Shown: positions 21,730-31,380 of the stretch, one piece after another
Layout of the letters: the number at the start of each line of letters is the position of its first letter
How positions within the stretch are numbered: position 1 is the stretch's first letter
DNA from: Reticulitermes lucifugus
Taxonomy: Eukaryota; Arthropoda; Insecta; Blattodea; Rhinotermitidae
DNA: 31,380 bases
Assembly: GCA_026260175.1 (NCBI GenBank)
Contig: JAKCWW010003294.1
Coordinates: forward strand, 988-32,367
Reading direction: 5' to 3'
Made by a program: the position numbers and the translations under genes
Notes under the pieces: generated by a model
The model's input: only the letters and a program-made list of their open reading frames with translations
The model's database searches: none
Told to the model about the DNA's origin: nothing

Positions 21730-21978
21730 AGTTTCCTATGGCTCGACAGCCTAGTGGGCCTAGGTCTCCTCATTGTTGAGGTTTCGAGATCACACTCAGA
21801 CACACAACACTCGGTACGACTCCTCTGGACGAGTGATCGGTTCGTCGCAGAAACCTCTACCTGACAACACACAACACTCACAAGAGACATCCGTGCCCCC
21901 GGCGGGATTCGAACCCGCAATCTCAGCAAGCGAGCGACCGCAGACCCACGCCTTACAATGCATGGCCACTGGGATCGG
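21730..21978 (-). mobile_element. SINE, family D, complete copy
   Basis: A tRNA-derived SINE on the minus strand. From its 5' end at 21978 it has an A-box-like 'tggccatgcattg' and a consensus B box 'ggttcgaatcc' at 21915-21905 inside 'gcgggttcgaatcccgcc'. A body with 'gtgtgtctgagtgtgatctc' follows. The 3' end is 'aatgaggagacctaggccca', 'ctaggctgtcgagccat', with no A-tail. The 3' end recurs at 31311-31380. Perfect 13-bp duplications flank it, so its limits are known: 249 bp, tRNA head on the right. Open frames across it on both strands (21663-22014 -, 21773-22183 +) are shadows. Confidence 0.87.
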
Positions 21979-21991
21979 CAATATCGTCAAA
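21979..21991. repeat. Target-site duplication, right copy
   Basis: The second copy of 'caatatcgtcaaa', directly next to the tRNA-like head of the family D SINE. Confidence 0.88.
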
Positions 21992-22264
21992 TTCAACTTT
22001 ATGATGTTGTCCATTGCCCAAATATTTCACTTATATTCCAAACCAACATGTTATAACCTCTACTCGAGATCACTCTTACGTTTGAGTGTTACAGTTTGGG
22101 ATAATATCGTATTTCCTCCGATTCTGGCAATGAAACACATAGGTTTTGAATTTATGAGACAAACTAGAATCAAATGTCCTTAAAATAAAGAAAACATATT
22201 TTCTGTTTAAAATTATTTTAAACTAATTTATATTCTGTTCACTGTGTAGCATTTAGTAGCCCCT

Positions 22265-22453
22265 TTATGTGGACTTTTCCTTTGGAGCTGCTTTGGGGTC
22301 ATATTGGATATTTGGGTCACTGCCGCTTTTTGTGCACACTAACAGACTGACAGTTGATGAATTCACCCCTTTCACAAAATCAGGATATTTATCGTAGGAT
22401 CCATCAGCGTAGGTCATTGGACCTTTTCGTTTAATTAAATCAAGTTCGTATCT
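22265..22453 (-). other. 62-codon open frame, protein-like, unrecognised
   Basis: On the minus strand the frame is open from 22453 to a TAA at 22267-22265. It reads 'RYELDLIKRKGPMTYADGSY', later 'VNSSTVSLLVCTKSGSDPNI', and ends 'QYDPKAAPKEKST*'. Its composition is unusually balanced for AT-rich junk, and 'GPMTYADGSY' recalls a MORN repeat, though one motif proves little. Upstream an in-frame TAA follows, so it would be a last exon or a decayed piece. The upstream end overlaps a LINE-like relic in another frame, so the whole may be one old transposon. Confidence 0.25.
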
Positions 22454-22515
22454 TTATAACCTATTCCTCTACGTTCAATTTTAATATCATCCTCACACCT
22501 ACGCATAGATTGGTG
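22417..22515 (-). pseudogene. LINE (RTE-like) fragment upstream of the C-terminus
   Basis: The minus-strand frame reads 'HQSMRRCEDDIKIERRGIGY' and then 'KDTNLI*LNEKVQ*'. It resembles the part just before LAQDRD in insect RTE-type reverse transcriptases, which from memory looks like RRWEDNIK then IG and a W-I-x-LAQDR block. The expected '[14 protein letters not shown]' does not follow, so the copy is broken there. It is weaker than the relics at 2.0, 3.0 and 9.6 kb. Confidence 0.4.
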
Positions 22516-22920
22516 GTGTAGCATTGACAGCAATCTTTTCGCTTAATGCATACTACAAAAGTTTACCTTCAATTTGCCCCAAATTATCCACCATAACAAT
22601 ACTGGGTGAAGGCCACAGATTGAATTTTGTCAATATTCCACCTTATTTCACCGCACATGTCTAAATATTCTCCTCAGAGCGCCGTGTTTTCAGATATTCT
22701 TACTCTACGTTCGCCCACAGAATGACAGACCATGATTTACACTCACACGAAACAACCATTCAGTCTGCTTTAAAATTAAATTCGACATCCCTGTCTATCC
22801 CCCGACATCCTACAGGCAGAGTGAGATAGAATCTGCAACAGGTTGGCATGAAAATTGAATGGCTACTCCACTCTTCTCCGTCTGTACTTCTGTGTCATAG
22901 CCAAGTGTTTACAATTTGAG

Positions 22921-22925
<5 letters not shown>
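22516..22925. other. Unassigned stretch
   Basis: No recognisable feature between the LINE fragment and the AG microsatellite. Confidence 0.3.
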
Positions 22926-22957
<32 letters not shown>

Positions 22958-22963
22958 AGAGAA
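22926..22963. repeat. (AG)n microsatellite
   Basis: About 38 bp of GA repeats with one AA interruption. The open frame at 22916-23146 comes from it. Confidence 0.95.
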
Positions 22964-23826
22964 GTGCTGTTCTATGGGAGTCAAGAACAAACCCAGTCCT
23001 CAACATCCTTCACCATCCATTCATTATGTAAATTAAATAACATCAAGAGTCAGAAAATTTCAACTCAATTTTCAGTAAATGTTCTTGAAGTTAATAATTA
23101 TATCCTACAAATAATTTTAAATTTGAATTCAATAAGATACGTTTGAAAATAAGTCATGTACTAAATTTTGATCCAACAGTGAATTCTTAATAAAGAAAAA
23201 GAACTCTGCAAATTCGCCGGAGGGCACGTTAAATTACGGCTTTACCATTTATACGATATTATCGGATGCATTTAAAGCAAGAGATAAATATGCCTGATAA
23301 TACCAAGCGGTCACCCAGTTTGTCACTATGTTTCAAAACGTGAGGTGAAACCAGGGAATACTTTGATACCCAACCTGGATTTTAAATTGAAAATAGACCC
23401 AAGTCGAGCTAAACCAGAACCTAAACCCTAAGCTATGAATCAAATTTAATCCATTAAACAGATTACTGCCTAAAGCAAAATTTTCTGGTAGCTTTCTTTT
23501 AACAACAAAGGCCCACAAAGGCCCCCTAGTTTGCTTCGAGATTCAAAATTAATTACTTAATTTAATTAAATGCAGTCCTATTACTTCTTGCTAAGGTTAC
23601 AGATCATACGTTCTTATTCTCTTGGATGCATATCCTTTACGCCATATATTTGCTGGCATTTATGGGGACATGACGATAATTTTAACAGATCAATAAGAAT
23701 TTTGTGGCTCTTATTATAATTTAAAGTATACGCAGGCAGAGTTTCATAATACTTTTAAGTAGTAATTCGCATGTCCAAGCTCTGATGCCTTCATAATCTG
23801 CGATATTTACCAACTCAGTTATTTAC
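22964..23826. other. Unassigned AT-rich stretch
   Basis: Nothing recognised; the 61-codon frame at 23333-23518 (-) has no motif. Confidence 0.35.
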
Positions 23827-23935
23827 TCCAGGACCTAGGAAAACCGTGCGAAAACCTCCAAGGAGTTGGCCGGCAGCAAAAGCCTTGTAGATGGACTGAG
23901 GCCTAGCCAGTAGTCTGGCACTTAACTACGCGAAC
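23827..23935 (-). mobile_element. tRNA-related SINE relic, family C
   Basis: On the minus strand it reads 'cgcgtagttaagtgccagac' (A-box region), a decayed B-box region, then 'gccggccaactccttggagg', 'cgcacggttttcctaggtcc'. The block 'cctaggaaaaccgtgcgaaa' with 'ggagttggccggcag' on the plus strand is a pattern I associate with insect tRNA-derived SINEs. There is no second copy in the window, so this call rests on recall. Confidence 0.42.
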
Positions 23936-24395
23936 CTAATTACAGTTCCCATGTGTGCTTTTGCTGCACAGGGAACTACTTTCAGGACACGCGTGCTTGA
24001 ACGCCAGACTCTTGGACAAATGCCAGTAATTAATACCGGTACTTTACATATTCACTTTGTACCGCAGAGGAAATACGATTTGTCTCCATTATAAAGACTG
24101 GGCGGTTAATGCTGTGTAGGGAAACATTCGTTGTTTGTTCTGAGATGAAACAGATAAATACAAACGGTGGACAAATACAGTGACTATATGTTGGTTGCAG
24201 ACAGTTCACTGTAATGTATTCTACGGGTTAACCAGACGCTAGATTGGAAGTGAGAAACCCCGCACGCTTTGGTAAGCCGTTAAAAGCTGAGAAATTCAGG
24301 TACTCAAAATCTACTCTCCATGTGTAGACATAAAGTCATGGTATTTTTATGGAGTTTCTTTTGAGGCGCGTTGGCAGAATTGGGAAAATCGACTA
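23936..24395. other. Unassigned stretch
   Basis: No gene or repeat recognised. Confidence 0.3.
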
Positions 24396-24490
24396 TTAGT
24401 TTCATCATGTCTGTCCGTCCGCATGGAACAACTCGGCTTCCACTGAACGGATCTTCATGAAAATTGATATTTGAATGCTTTTCGAAAATC
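24396..24490 (+). repeat. Arthropod interspersed-repeat-like motif
   Basis: 'catgtctgtccgtccgcatg', then 'ccactgaacggatcttcatg', then 'aaaattgatatttg' follows the layout of a motif I recall from many arthropod genomes: a tctg/tccg run, then ctgaacggatttngatgaaattt. Its parent element is unclear to me. The next 200 bases, including the 74-codon frame at 24464-24688, may belong to the same element. Confidence 0.4.
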
Positions 24491-25542
24491 TGTCGAGAAA
24501 ATTTAAAGTATCATTATAATCTAACAATAATAACGGGTACTTTACATGAAAACGTATGCACATTTATGATACCTAGCCGAATTCTTCTTAGAATAAGAAA
24601 TGTTTCAAACAAACTTTATAGAGAAAATCAAACAAAACATTTATGTTCAATGACTTTTTCTCCGAAAGTCGTGCCGTTTATGAGATAATGTGGAAAAATA
24701 TGGTAGAGCCAGAAGCCACAGATGACAATATAATATGACGCATGCGCTTTGCATTCTGGAAATAAGTTATAAATTTTACTTACGCATCAAACATTTTGGG
24801 AGATATAAATTCAATTCCATAATTCATTTCTGTACGCCTGGTAGTACTCGTAACATACTTTAAATGGTAAACATTATATCTGAACTACGCCTGCGGTATT
24901 TACGTTCCAAATCCTATGAAACTGTACTTCCACTAACGATAAAGAAACACAATGTTTTACTGAAATTTAAAGGATTTTGGTGATGATGTTTTGTAACAAA
25001 ACTGAGTGATATTTTGGACAAAGTCCATCATAAGTTAAAACTCCACAACACTTCGGAAAATTAAACTGTCTCCGTCTTCAGGTTGACAGAGACCAGCTCT
25101 TTCTAACGGCCAATCAGAACAGGTGTTTCCTGTCCCCTTTCCAGTTCAGACGGAGGCATATCCAGATTTCGAAGCGATGTGGGATTTTTCTTGAGAAGAT
25201 AGAAACCCTAAACATCAGCCACTTATAGGACATTACAGTGTGCTATATATATGGAATTATAGTATATTTCATGTAAGATTAGAACACATAGACATCACAT
25301 ATTGTTTGGACAAAATCAGTAAATATCACATCATTTTCACAAGCATTAAAAGTCAGATGTTGTAATGTGAATATATTACAATGATTGCAGTAAGCTTCAA
25401 ATCCTTCGTACTCATTTCATCGAGCCAGTGAAATGCATGGCCCAACAACTTGAGGGGACGGGTCTCAATAGGTATAAACGGGCTTTAAAAATACGGTACC
25501 GAATTCTCTGCTCCTCAGAACTTTATTCTAACTTCAATGTAC
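24491..25542. other. Unassigned AT-rich stretch
   Basis: No gene seen. A CCAAT-like 'aacggccaatcagaac' lies near 25107-25122, but there is no accompanying TATA box, initiator or open frame. Confidence 0.35.
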
Positions 25543-25570
25543 AAATAATGATAATAGTAATAATAATAAT
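25543..25570. repeat. Imperfect (TAA)n microsatellite
   Basis: 'aataatgataatagtaataa' and 'taataat' form an interrupted trinucleotide repeat. Confidence 0.85.
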
Positions 25571-25640
25571 CAAATGAACTCTACATAAGAGGGAAGTAGA
25601 ATTCCTAATTTCTGCTCTAAAATCCTCGATTATGCTGCTG

Positions 25641-25804
25641 TGATTCAATCGGTACAGCGGTTTCTTTCTCTGGAGTTAAAGCGGTCGGGTCGTGAATGTG
25701 ACCAGTCACCTCAATCTAGAACCGAGGCTGAGAATGAGCGTAACTATACGTTCATCCTCGTATAAGCCGTCATGGCATGCTCGGGGAAAAGGTTACCTTT
25801 TTAT
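25641..25804 (+). mobile_element. SINE, family B, copy 4 (internally deleted)
   Basis: An A-box-like 'gattcaatcggtacagcgg' is followed, without the B-box part, by the distal half of the family: 'ggagttaaagcggtcgggtc', 'cctcaatctagaaccgaggc', then 'gccgtcatggcatgctcggg' and 'aaaaggttacctttttat'. The distal motifs match the reverse complement of 8786-8910. The middle part seems to have been lost. Confidence 0.62.
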
Positions 25805-27724
25805 AACTTGGTGACCTGTACGACATCAACATACGACAGTTTCACGACCTGAATTTAAAATGCTTCTCTTTCAAGACAGACGATAATTTTAGACACGCAT
25901 GCAGACCCCAGGACTTATGTCTGCAAGTCTTCGTTTCCTGAGTCTTGTACACTCTATGGAAAACTTTACAGAAAGCAAAATGTTCGTGGCAAGAACAGAC
26001 AAGACATCAAGAATTCCACAAACGTTTGTCCGTCCTATAAGCTCCGAACAACTGGTGTGTGATACAGAGTCGTAATACAATTCTCCCTCCCTCTGGTTGC
26101 ACCGCCTTCCCCAGGACCGCCGATCAATGACACCCTCCATACTTGTACACCTACAGCAGCAACACACAACTGAACACCCTTACACATCAAGCCAGTCGAA
26201 TGAACAATGGTTCACACCACATAATCAGCTTACAGTATACCGGAAGTCCAAATGTTTAATCCGAGTAAAATAAATAATGTAACATAACAATCAAAGTACA
26301 AGAAATACACAAGTTATTCTGTTTAAAATATTAGTGTAACGATATGGAGTGTAATGCAGTGGGGTTAAAATTCTGACCTGGCTTTAGTCTTACTTTCAAA
26401 TTTGAAGTAAACTTAACAACAGAAATATAAAGAGTAAAGAATTATTTTTAATTATTTTAAACATGATATTCATCAAACAATTACAAAAAAGGTTTTTCTA
26501 CCGTTCAGAAAACTCACTCTTCCTCTATTACTAATGCCAGGCTCTTAATGTTACTGGCAAAATAATTGCTGTTTATTTTGAGATTTATATGCAATTCATA
26601 CAGTCTTGGGAAAAAACGCGAAGTTTTTTAAGATAAACAGCTTAAACATATCAATTCCTGTATTACAAAAAATTAAACCTTACAAAACAGCAATAACTGT
26701 GGGTATCACGTGCTTAAACATTTAATGGTCGACGTTTGGAAAAGACATCCCATTGTATTTCACAAATTAAGTAAAAAAAAAAGAAATTTCAGTCAATACA
26801 AATACCTCTTGTTATAAAAATATATTGTTTTATAATAAACGATAGTTTTGTTGAATCAAATTTCTTTATTATTTAGTTAATAGTCGAAATATTGTACGTA
26901 CAGTGAAGAAGCGGATTTATTTTTCTTACTGAAAGAATGTAACATCTACAACCGATACAGGACGATACCATAGAGAAGATGTGTTCACTTGGTTACATGC
27001 GACAAAGGTTTGCAGCTTTATTTAAGCTTGGTTTTGTCCTATAGTAATACAGATAATAGAATACCAGCCTTTGACAATCTAATGTATCGATACACAAATC
27101 GATGCGCTTTCCAAAATCACTAGTATAATATTTGTACAAACCAAAATCCAGATGAAGGCACATCACACACACACATACTTATATGTATTGTACTGAATAG
27201 CCCACTGTCCACTGTCTGGGGTAGTATCAAAATTCAGCACTTCAGGGACTTTTCTCTACCCGTCTTGGTACTGAGAAAGGTTTTATTTTAAAATTAATGA
27301 AGACAATTGATTCTGGGACCTTCTGAACATTAAACTATTTCATGCACCTTAGACCTATTGGGCTGTCCCTTTTTCCATACCTAAGTTGTCGAAATTATTT
27401 ATCATTTGCTAATTTCGTGGGACTGGAAAAAAGAACTTTAAAATGTAAATTTAGAAAATGTGGACTCGACCATTATAATTCCCCTTGAAAGAATTCGTTG
27501 CTTCCTATTTGCAGCGCACTGTCCATAATGGTTCAAGAAGTTCGTAAAGAAGGACTCCTCTGGTTCTTCTTGGAAATGCCTTAGAAGATTCTTTTGAGGA
27601 ATAATAAAAACATATGTTAACAAATGTAACATTAATTTGACGGAAGTCATCCCGTGGGGCTTTCAACGATCAAAAAAAAATCAAATCACCGTCTATCGCA
27701 ACTATATATTTTTGATTAATATCA
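25805..27724. other. Unassigned AT-rich stretch
   Basis: A 92-codon minus frame at 25889-26167 includes a Cys-rich start ('CCCCRCTSMEG') but no known motif. 26560-26700 has a weak inverted pair ('attgctgttt' / 'aaacagcaat'-like). A short CA run lies at 27166-27177. Nothing else is seen. Confidence 0.35.
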
Positions 27725-27825
27725 AATAAATCAGTGTCTAACACAACTATATGTTTTCGTAGAACTACATATTTCTGTATTTCTATAATAAACGTACAGT
27801 TGTTTTAGACCTGATTTAGTTTATT
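27725..27825. repeat. Imperfect inverted repeat, MITE-like
   Basis: 27725-27748 ('aataaatcagtgtctaacac', 'aact') is an imperfect reverse complement of 27798-27825 ('agttgttttagacctgattt', 'agtttatt'), with about 50 bp between. The small size and AT-rich TTA/TAA ends fit a short MITE relic, but it has no second copy here. Confidence 0.55.
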
Positions 27826-30079
27826 ACCTGTTGAACTGCAATATTATTTGTATTCGCAAAATATCCAATACTGTATTGTAAATTATCCACACTCAGACAT
27901 TACGAATATAAAGATACTCCATTTATTGGCATGAACGAGTAAGATCAATACAATAAAAATTTGCATGTTTATTTCAGTATTTTTTAAATATTATTTTTAA
28001 ATCTCACAATTTCTTTTCCTAATGGCCAATAGTGAAGATGACCCACGATGAAATTCCCCACGCTTTCTTGTATCACCGTTTAATTACAACGATCATCACA
28101 ACCTATTCTAAGTAGTACCTTGTCTGCGTAAACAATAAATTTAATACGACTGGCTGACAAGATTTTCATCTTTGCTTTTTAAGTTACGACGTTATGATAC
28201 AATTTAATGTTACTCATATAACAGTCGGTCAAACAGTGACGCACCAAATGACTAATTTACACGAAAATGTACTTTTTTATTCATTGCATGAAGTTTGTCG
28301 AATATTTCTCCCAGTGTAAGATTTAGAAGGGGACTTTTGTTTTTGAAACAGCCAGTTAGACTTCATGGCTTATTAAATGTGGCGTGTTGCCTTGACCTCA
28401 TTTCGAAATGCCTGTCTATATAAATAATTCATTCTCAGTCTGTCCACACAGCCCTTAAAGCCGCAGGGACCAACAGACTACATAAGTATCTATCATCTTT
28501 GATTTGTTAAATTTATGGAAGACAAGAGTAGGACGATTCAGGGCTAATGTAAGTAGAAAATATCTGATAAATTTGACACCTCAGATTTTAAGTCTTTGTA
28601 ATGCAGCATCAAAGAATCCGAACTACGTAACACTTAAATGATAACAATTAAGATATTGGGAGTTGTTAGTTTTGCATAGAACTGCCACTCTCAAAATGAG
28701 ATGGGCGAGAAGGAAATTATGTAAATATTTTATGAAGATTAGAAGATTTAACTTAATAAAATCGGAATTACTGTTTTTCAAAACTGTATCAATTCGAACA
28801 ATCTCCAGCGAGCTTCCTAGGTAATATACCTCACTCTATAACCAAAGTGGTAATGCCTAATATAAGCCACAACGGTATCCTTACATATGCTTCGAATTTC
28901 CCTATTCAAAATCATAATGTTTTACATGCTGCATAACTAATGAAGCTAAGGCAGCGTCGTTAAATAAATTAAACAGAAGATCGGTTGTACTGTAGGAATT
29001 CCAGCTTGTGAAGGCCACATGGTGGCCACTGTACTACCTTGTCCGGTGGGAATTACGTGGTCTACAAAAGCGACAGCTTATGTTAATCCGAGTAGACAAG
29101 ACAGGACAGGTGGAGAACACGCATTTATATCTATGAAAGTTCCTCCTTGTCCGCAGCCTGTTTACTGCGCTTATCTTTGAAGCTCTGTTAATAGAAACAG
29201 CGGTCAATACGTGTCGCTCGCGTTTTGCTTTCTGATGCTGCTACATGCTGACTAGCGGAGGTTCTGTTGTCTGTACAGTGGAAACAGACATCGCACTATG
29301 CCTTACAAAAAGTGTGCTTAGAAGAAGTCAGAGAGTATATAACAGGAAGGCTTATGGAGCAATGCACTGTGTCCAAACACTCTTCTCAGGAGTTGCGAAC
29401 AGACAACAAGGTGTGATTCTCCAACTGCGCTGTTAGGCTGAATTTATTATATCATAATGAATAATTTGTGAATGTACAAAATAATAAAATTTTGTCTACA
29501 AAACTATGCTTTCAGATAAACTGGTTTAAAAGATATTCATTATACCTGCTTCTTGAGATGTGGATAAAATATGAAAGTAACTGAACACCGCTCAAGAATT
29601 TCCGATTTTTCTGCAGCCTTACAATAAAGCAGATCGACAGTTTCGAAATAAAGTGCGACCTCCCTTTTCCTTTCATACTTTCCAGTTTGTGCCTTATACT
29701 GTAAAATGTGGTTCAATATAAAAGTTATGTATGTAAGGACTGCAATTTCAGCTCAGATTTTCGCTGTATCCTTAATGAGCACAAGTAACGTAACATCAGG
29801 ATGTAGTCAGTTAAATACAGTTTCAATTTAAAAATTGTCACCCTAAAACGACTTAACGATTACATCTAGAAGTGGGGCTACGTAAAAGATTTATTATATA
29901 TATATTAAAGCAACAACTTCACGTCTTGAAATTTTTGCAGCACAAACGTGCCAAAAATGCACCCATTAGCTATGCCGTATCTATTTACCGGTCTGCATTT
30001 GACAATTTGAGAAAAGCGAAAAGGATACAAGTTGCCCAAACGTTTCACTGAGTTAGAAAAAAACAATAATAATTCAATT
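27826..30079. other. Unassigned AT-rich stretch
   Basis: About 2.2 kb without an assigned gene. A TATA-like 'tatataaata' near 28417 lies too close to the 'tcagtc' that might act as initiator. The 29000-29430 part is GC-richer, and its frame 29245-29436 ends 'RRSQRVYNRKAYGAMHCVQT', 'LFSGVANRQQG'. That faintly recalls the N-terminal helix-turn-helix of insect transposon proteins, too weakly to annotate. Confidence 0.35.
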
Positions 30080-30147
30080 CAATTCGATTCAGGTTTATTA
30101 ATGTGCCGATATAATAATAATAATAATATAATAATAATAATAATAAA
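30080..30147. repeat. (TAA)n microsatellite with AATTC repeats upstream
   Basis: 'aattcaattcaattcgattc' stands about 25 bases before an ATA/TAA run (30110-30147) with one frame slip. Confidence 0.92.
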
Positions 30148-31310
30148 GGATGATGCGTCTCTGCGCAAACCTTAGCGTAACTCGGTACACAATTCTTGGA
30201 GTAAAAAGCAACAAGAAAGAAGTTCGTAAAGAGAAATTAGAGACAAGGTTTTTTCTTAATACATCTATCCTCTAAGTCTAAGGACTTCGAGAGAAGTAAA
30301 TAAAAGGGATGTTTACACTGCGCAATCTAACAACTAGATAAATCTAGAAATAATAGGCAGTTCACGCGCCAGAATCATTAAATCATGCGCCCATTTCCTA
30401 GCTTGTTTAGTTTCGATTATGTGACAGGTTTAAGAGGTGGCTAAGGACCGATTTTTGTTGACATTATGGCTATTAGGACCTACTTTATATATCAGGATAG
30501 ACAAGAGATGAGAATGGATTGGCAAAATGGAGAATGTCGAAGAAAAACCGGTGTAATCGAATAAAAACTTGCCCCAGATCCTCTTTGTCCAATAAAAATC
30601 CCACAGTCATCCCCATGAGACTGATCCACTTCGTTCCAGAAAAAGCCGGTATGTAATTACGTCAACAGCACGGCCCAGTGCTTAAAAGAATATAATTAAA
30701 CAATTCCTACATGATGCTTACTTTAAACCTCTCAGACGGCTCGTTCCTGAAGCTCACTCTTCATTATCAAAACAAATACCAGTAATGAGGGCACTTCTCC
30801 GTAATATCTTTGACTGGTCGGATGGCCTGCATGAGTCTACGTCTACTGAATACATGTCAATAATTACCCGTTCATCAATCTAGTGCGTTTTACAGAAAGA
30901 ATTATTGATTCGCCGATACGTTCAATTTGTGAATTTTAAATTGAGAGACTCATGTGACTGCTTAACATGCAATCTGATACCTCAAAATGTCCCATTATTT
31001 TTAGCGAGTTCTTTGCATAAAGGTAACAGATACAGAACGGTAATGACTGTCTGTCCTCAGGTTTTCGTAAACGGAACAACTCAAAAGCTCTACACTGCTG
31101 CACACAGGTCCAAATTAACTGATATATTATATGAAGTTCAGAAATAATTTAATTATTTTTTTCAAAGGCTTCAAGAAGAAAATTTATATTGAAGCTTTAT
31201 TGAATGCCCGCATTTATTAAATTTTGTTAAATACCTTTAAAAGACTGATAATTCAGTATGAAAGAAAACAACACTGACGGTAAGAGATTACACAATATTC
31301 CGAAAACTAG
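30148..31310. other. Unassigned stretch
   Basis: The 80-codon plus frame 30905-31147 ('MTVCPQVFVNGTTQKLYTAA' inside it) begins with a non-ATG codon and has no motif I know. No other feature is seen. Confidence 0.35.
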
Positions 31311-31380
31311 TTTTTTTCCCCCAATGGCTCCACAGCCCCTTGGGGGCCTAGGCCGCCTCATTTTTCGAGGCTTCACGATC
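31311..31380 (-). mobile_element. SINE, family D, second copy, cut by window end
   Basis: 'aatggctccacagccccttg', 'ggggcctaggccgcctcatt', 'tttcgaggcttcacgatc' aligns with 21737-21791 ('atggctcgacagcctagtgg' to 'tgaggtttcgagatc'). Only the 3' end of a minus-strand copy is inside the window; the tRNA head would lie beyond 31380. The T-run and 'ccccc' before it would be the element's own tail. Confidence 0.8.

Noticed and set aside
21905..21978. A functional tRNA gene on the minus strand
   Set aside because: The head is tRNA-like with a consensus B box, but it lies inside a SINE with target-site duplications, and the acceptor stem is missing.
21773..22183. A 136-codon plus-strand open frame
   Set aside because: Its first half is the antisense of the family D SINE, so it is a shadow frame.
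28400..28445. Core promoter with TATA box and initiator
   Set aside because: 'tatataaata' and 'tcagtc' are only about 20 bases apart, shorter than the usual 25 to 30, and no open frame or gene follows.
29245..29436. N-terminal DNA-binding domain of an insect transposon protein
   Set aside because: Only a few scattered residues (YG, LF, NR) match what I recall of such domains. There is no second conserved block or transposase downstream.
1..31380. Gene clusters, operons, CRISPR arrays, phage or bacterial features
   Set aside because: No densely packed frames, no ribosome-binding sites and no spaced direct repeats of CRISPR type. The sequence looks eukaryotic and repeat-laden.

Overview
This window looks like non-coding nuclear DNA from an animal, most likely an insect. 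It is visibly AT-rich, has no long intron-free genes and no operon-like packing, and carries several kinds of tRNA-derived SINE and decayed non-LTR (LINE) 3' ends. The LINE fragments and one SINE family remind me of repeats common in cockroaches, termites and related insects. That taxonomic guess is from memory and uncertain. I find no complete protein-coding gene, no rRNA, no functional-looking tRNA and no CRISPR array.

Layout. 1-250 holds a SINE (family A), and 1024-1293 a second type (family B). At 1999-2167 (+) and 2927-3112 (-) lie two LINE C-terminal relics in opposite orientation. From 3.1 to 6.7 kb there is featureless AT-rich DNA apart from a perfect 25-bp-arm palindrome at 5176-5227. 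6699-7352 is the longest open frame (217 codons, unrecognised). 8136-9092 carries a tRNA-like scrap and a near-complete family B SINE on the minus strand. 9591-10010 is a LINE 3' relic that runs straight into a ten-unit, 36-bp minisatellite. 10941-11566 holds a family A SINE followed by a family B SINE. 13.9-14.75 kb has an AT microsatellite and two interleaved long inverted repeats in A-B-A'-B' order. 16111-16379 is a palindromic element whose arms contain hammerhead-ribozyme-like motifs. 17641-17770 is a decayed family A SINE. 21717-21991 is a family D SINE bounded by a perfect 13-bp target-site duplication. 22265-22515 holds a LINE relic and an overlapping 62-codon open frame. The rest to 31.3 kb is AT-rich DNA with microsatellites, two more SINE relics (23.8 and 25.6 kb) and a second family D copy cut by the window end.

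No genes can be said to work together. The history that can be read is repeated retroposition by SINEs and a LINE, decay, expansion of one LINE tail into a minisatellite, and at least one local rearrangement that made interleaved inverted repeats. The window could be intergenic or inside a very long intron; nothing in it decides between these.
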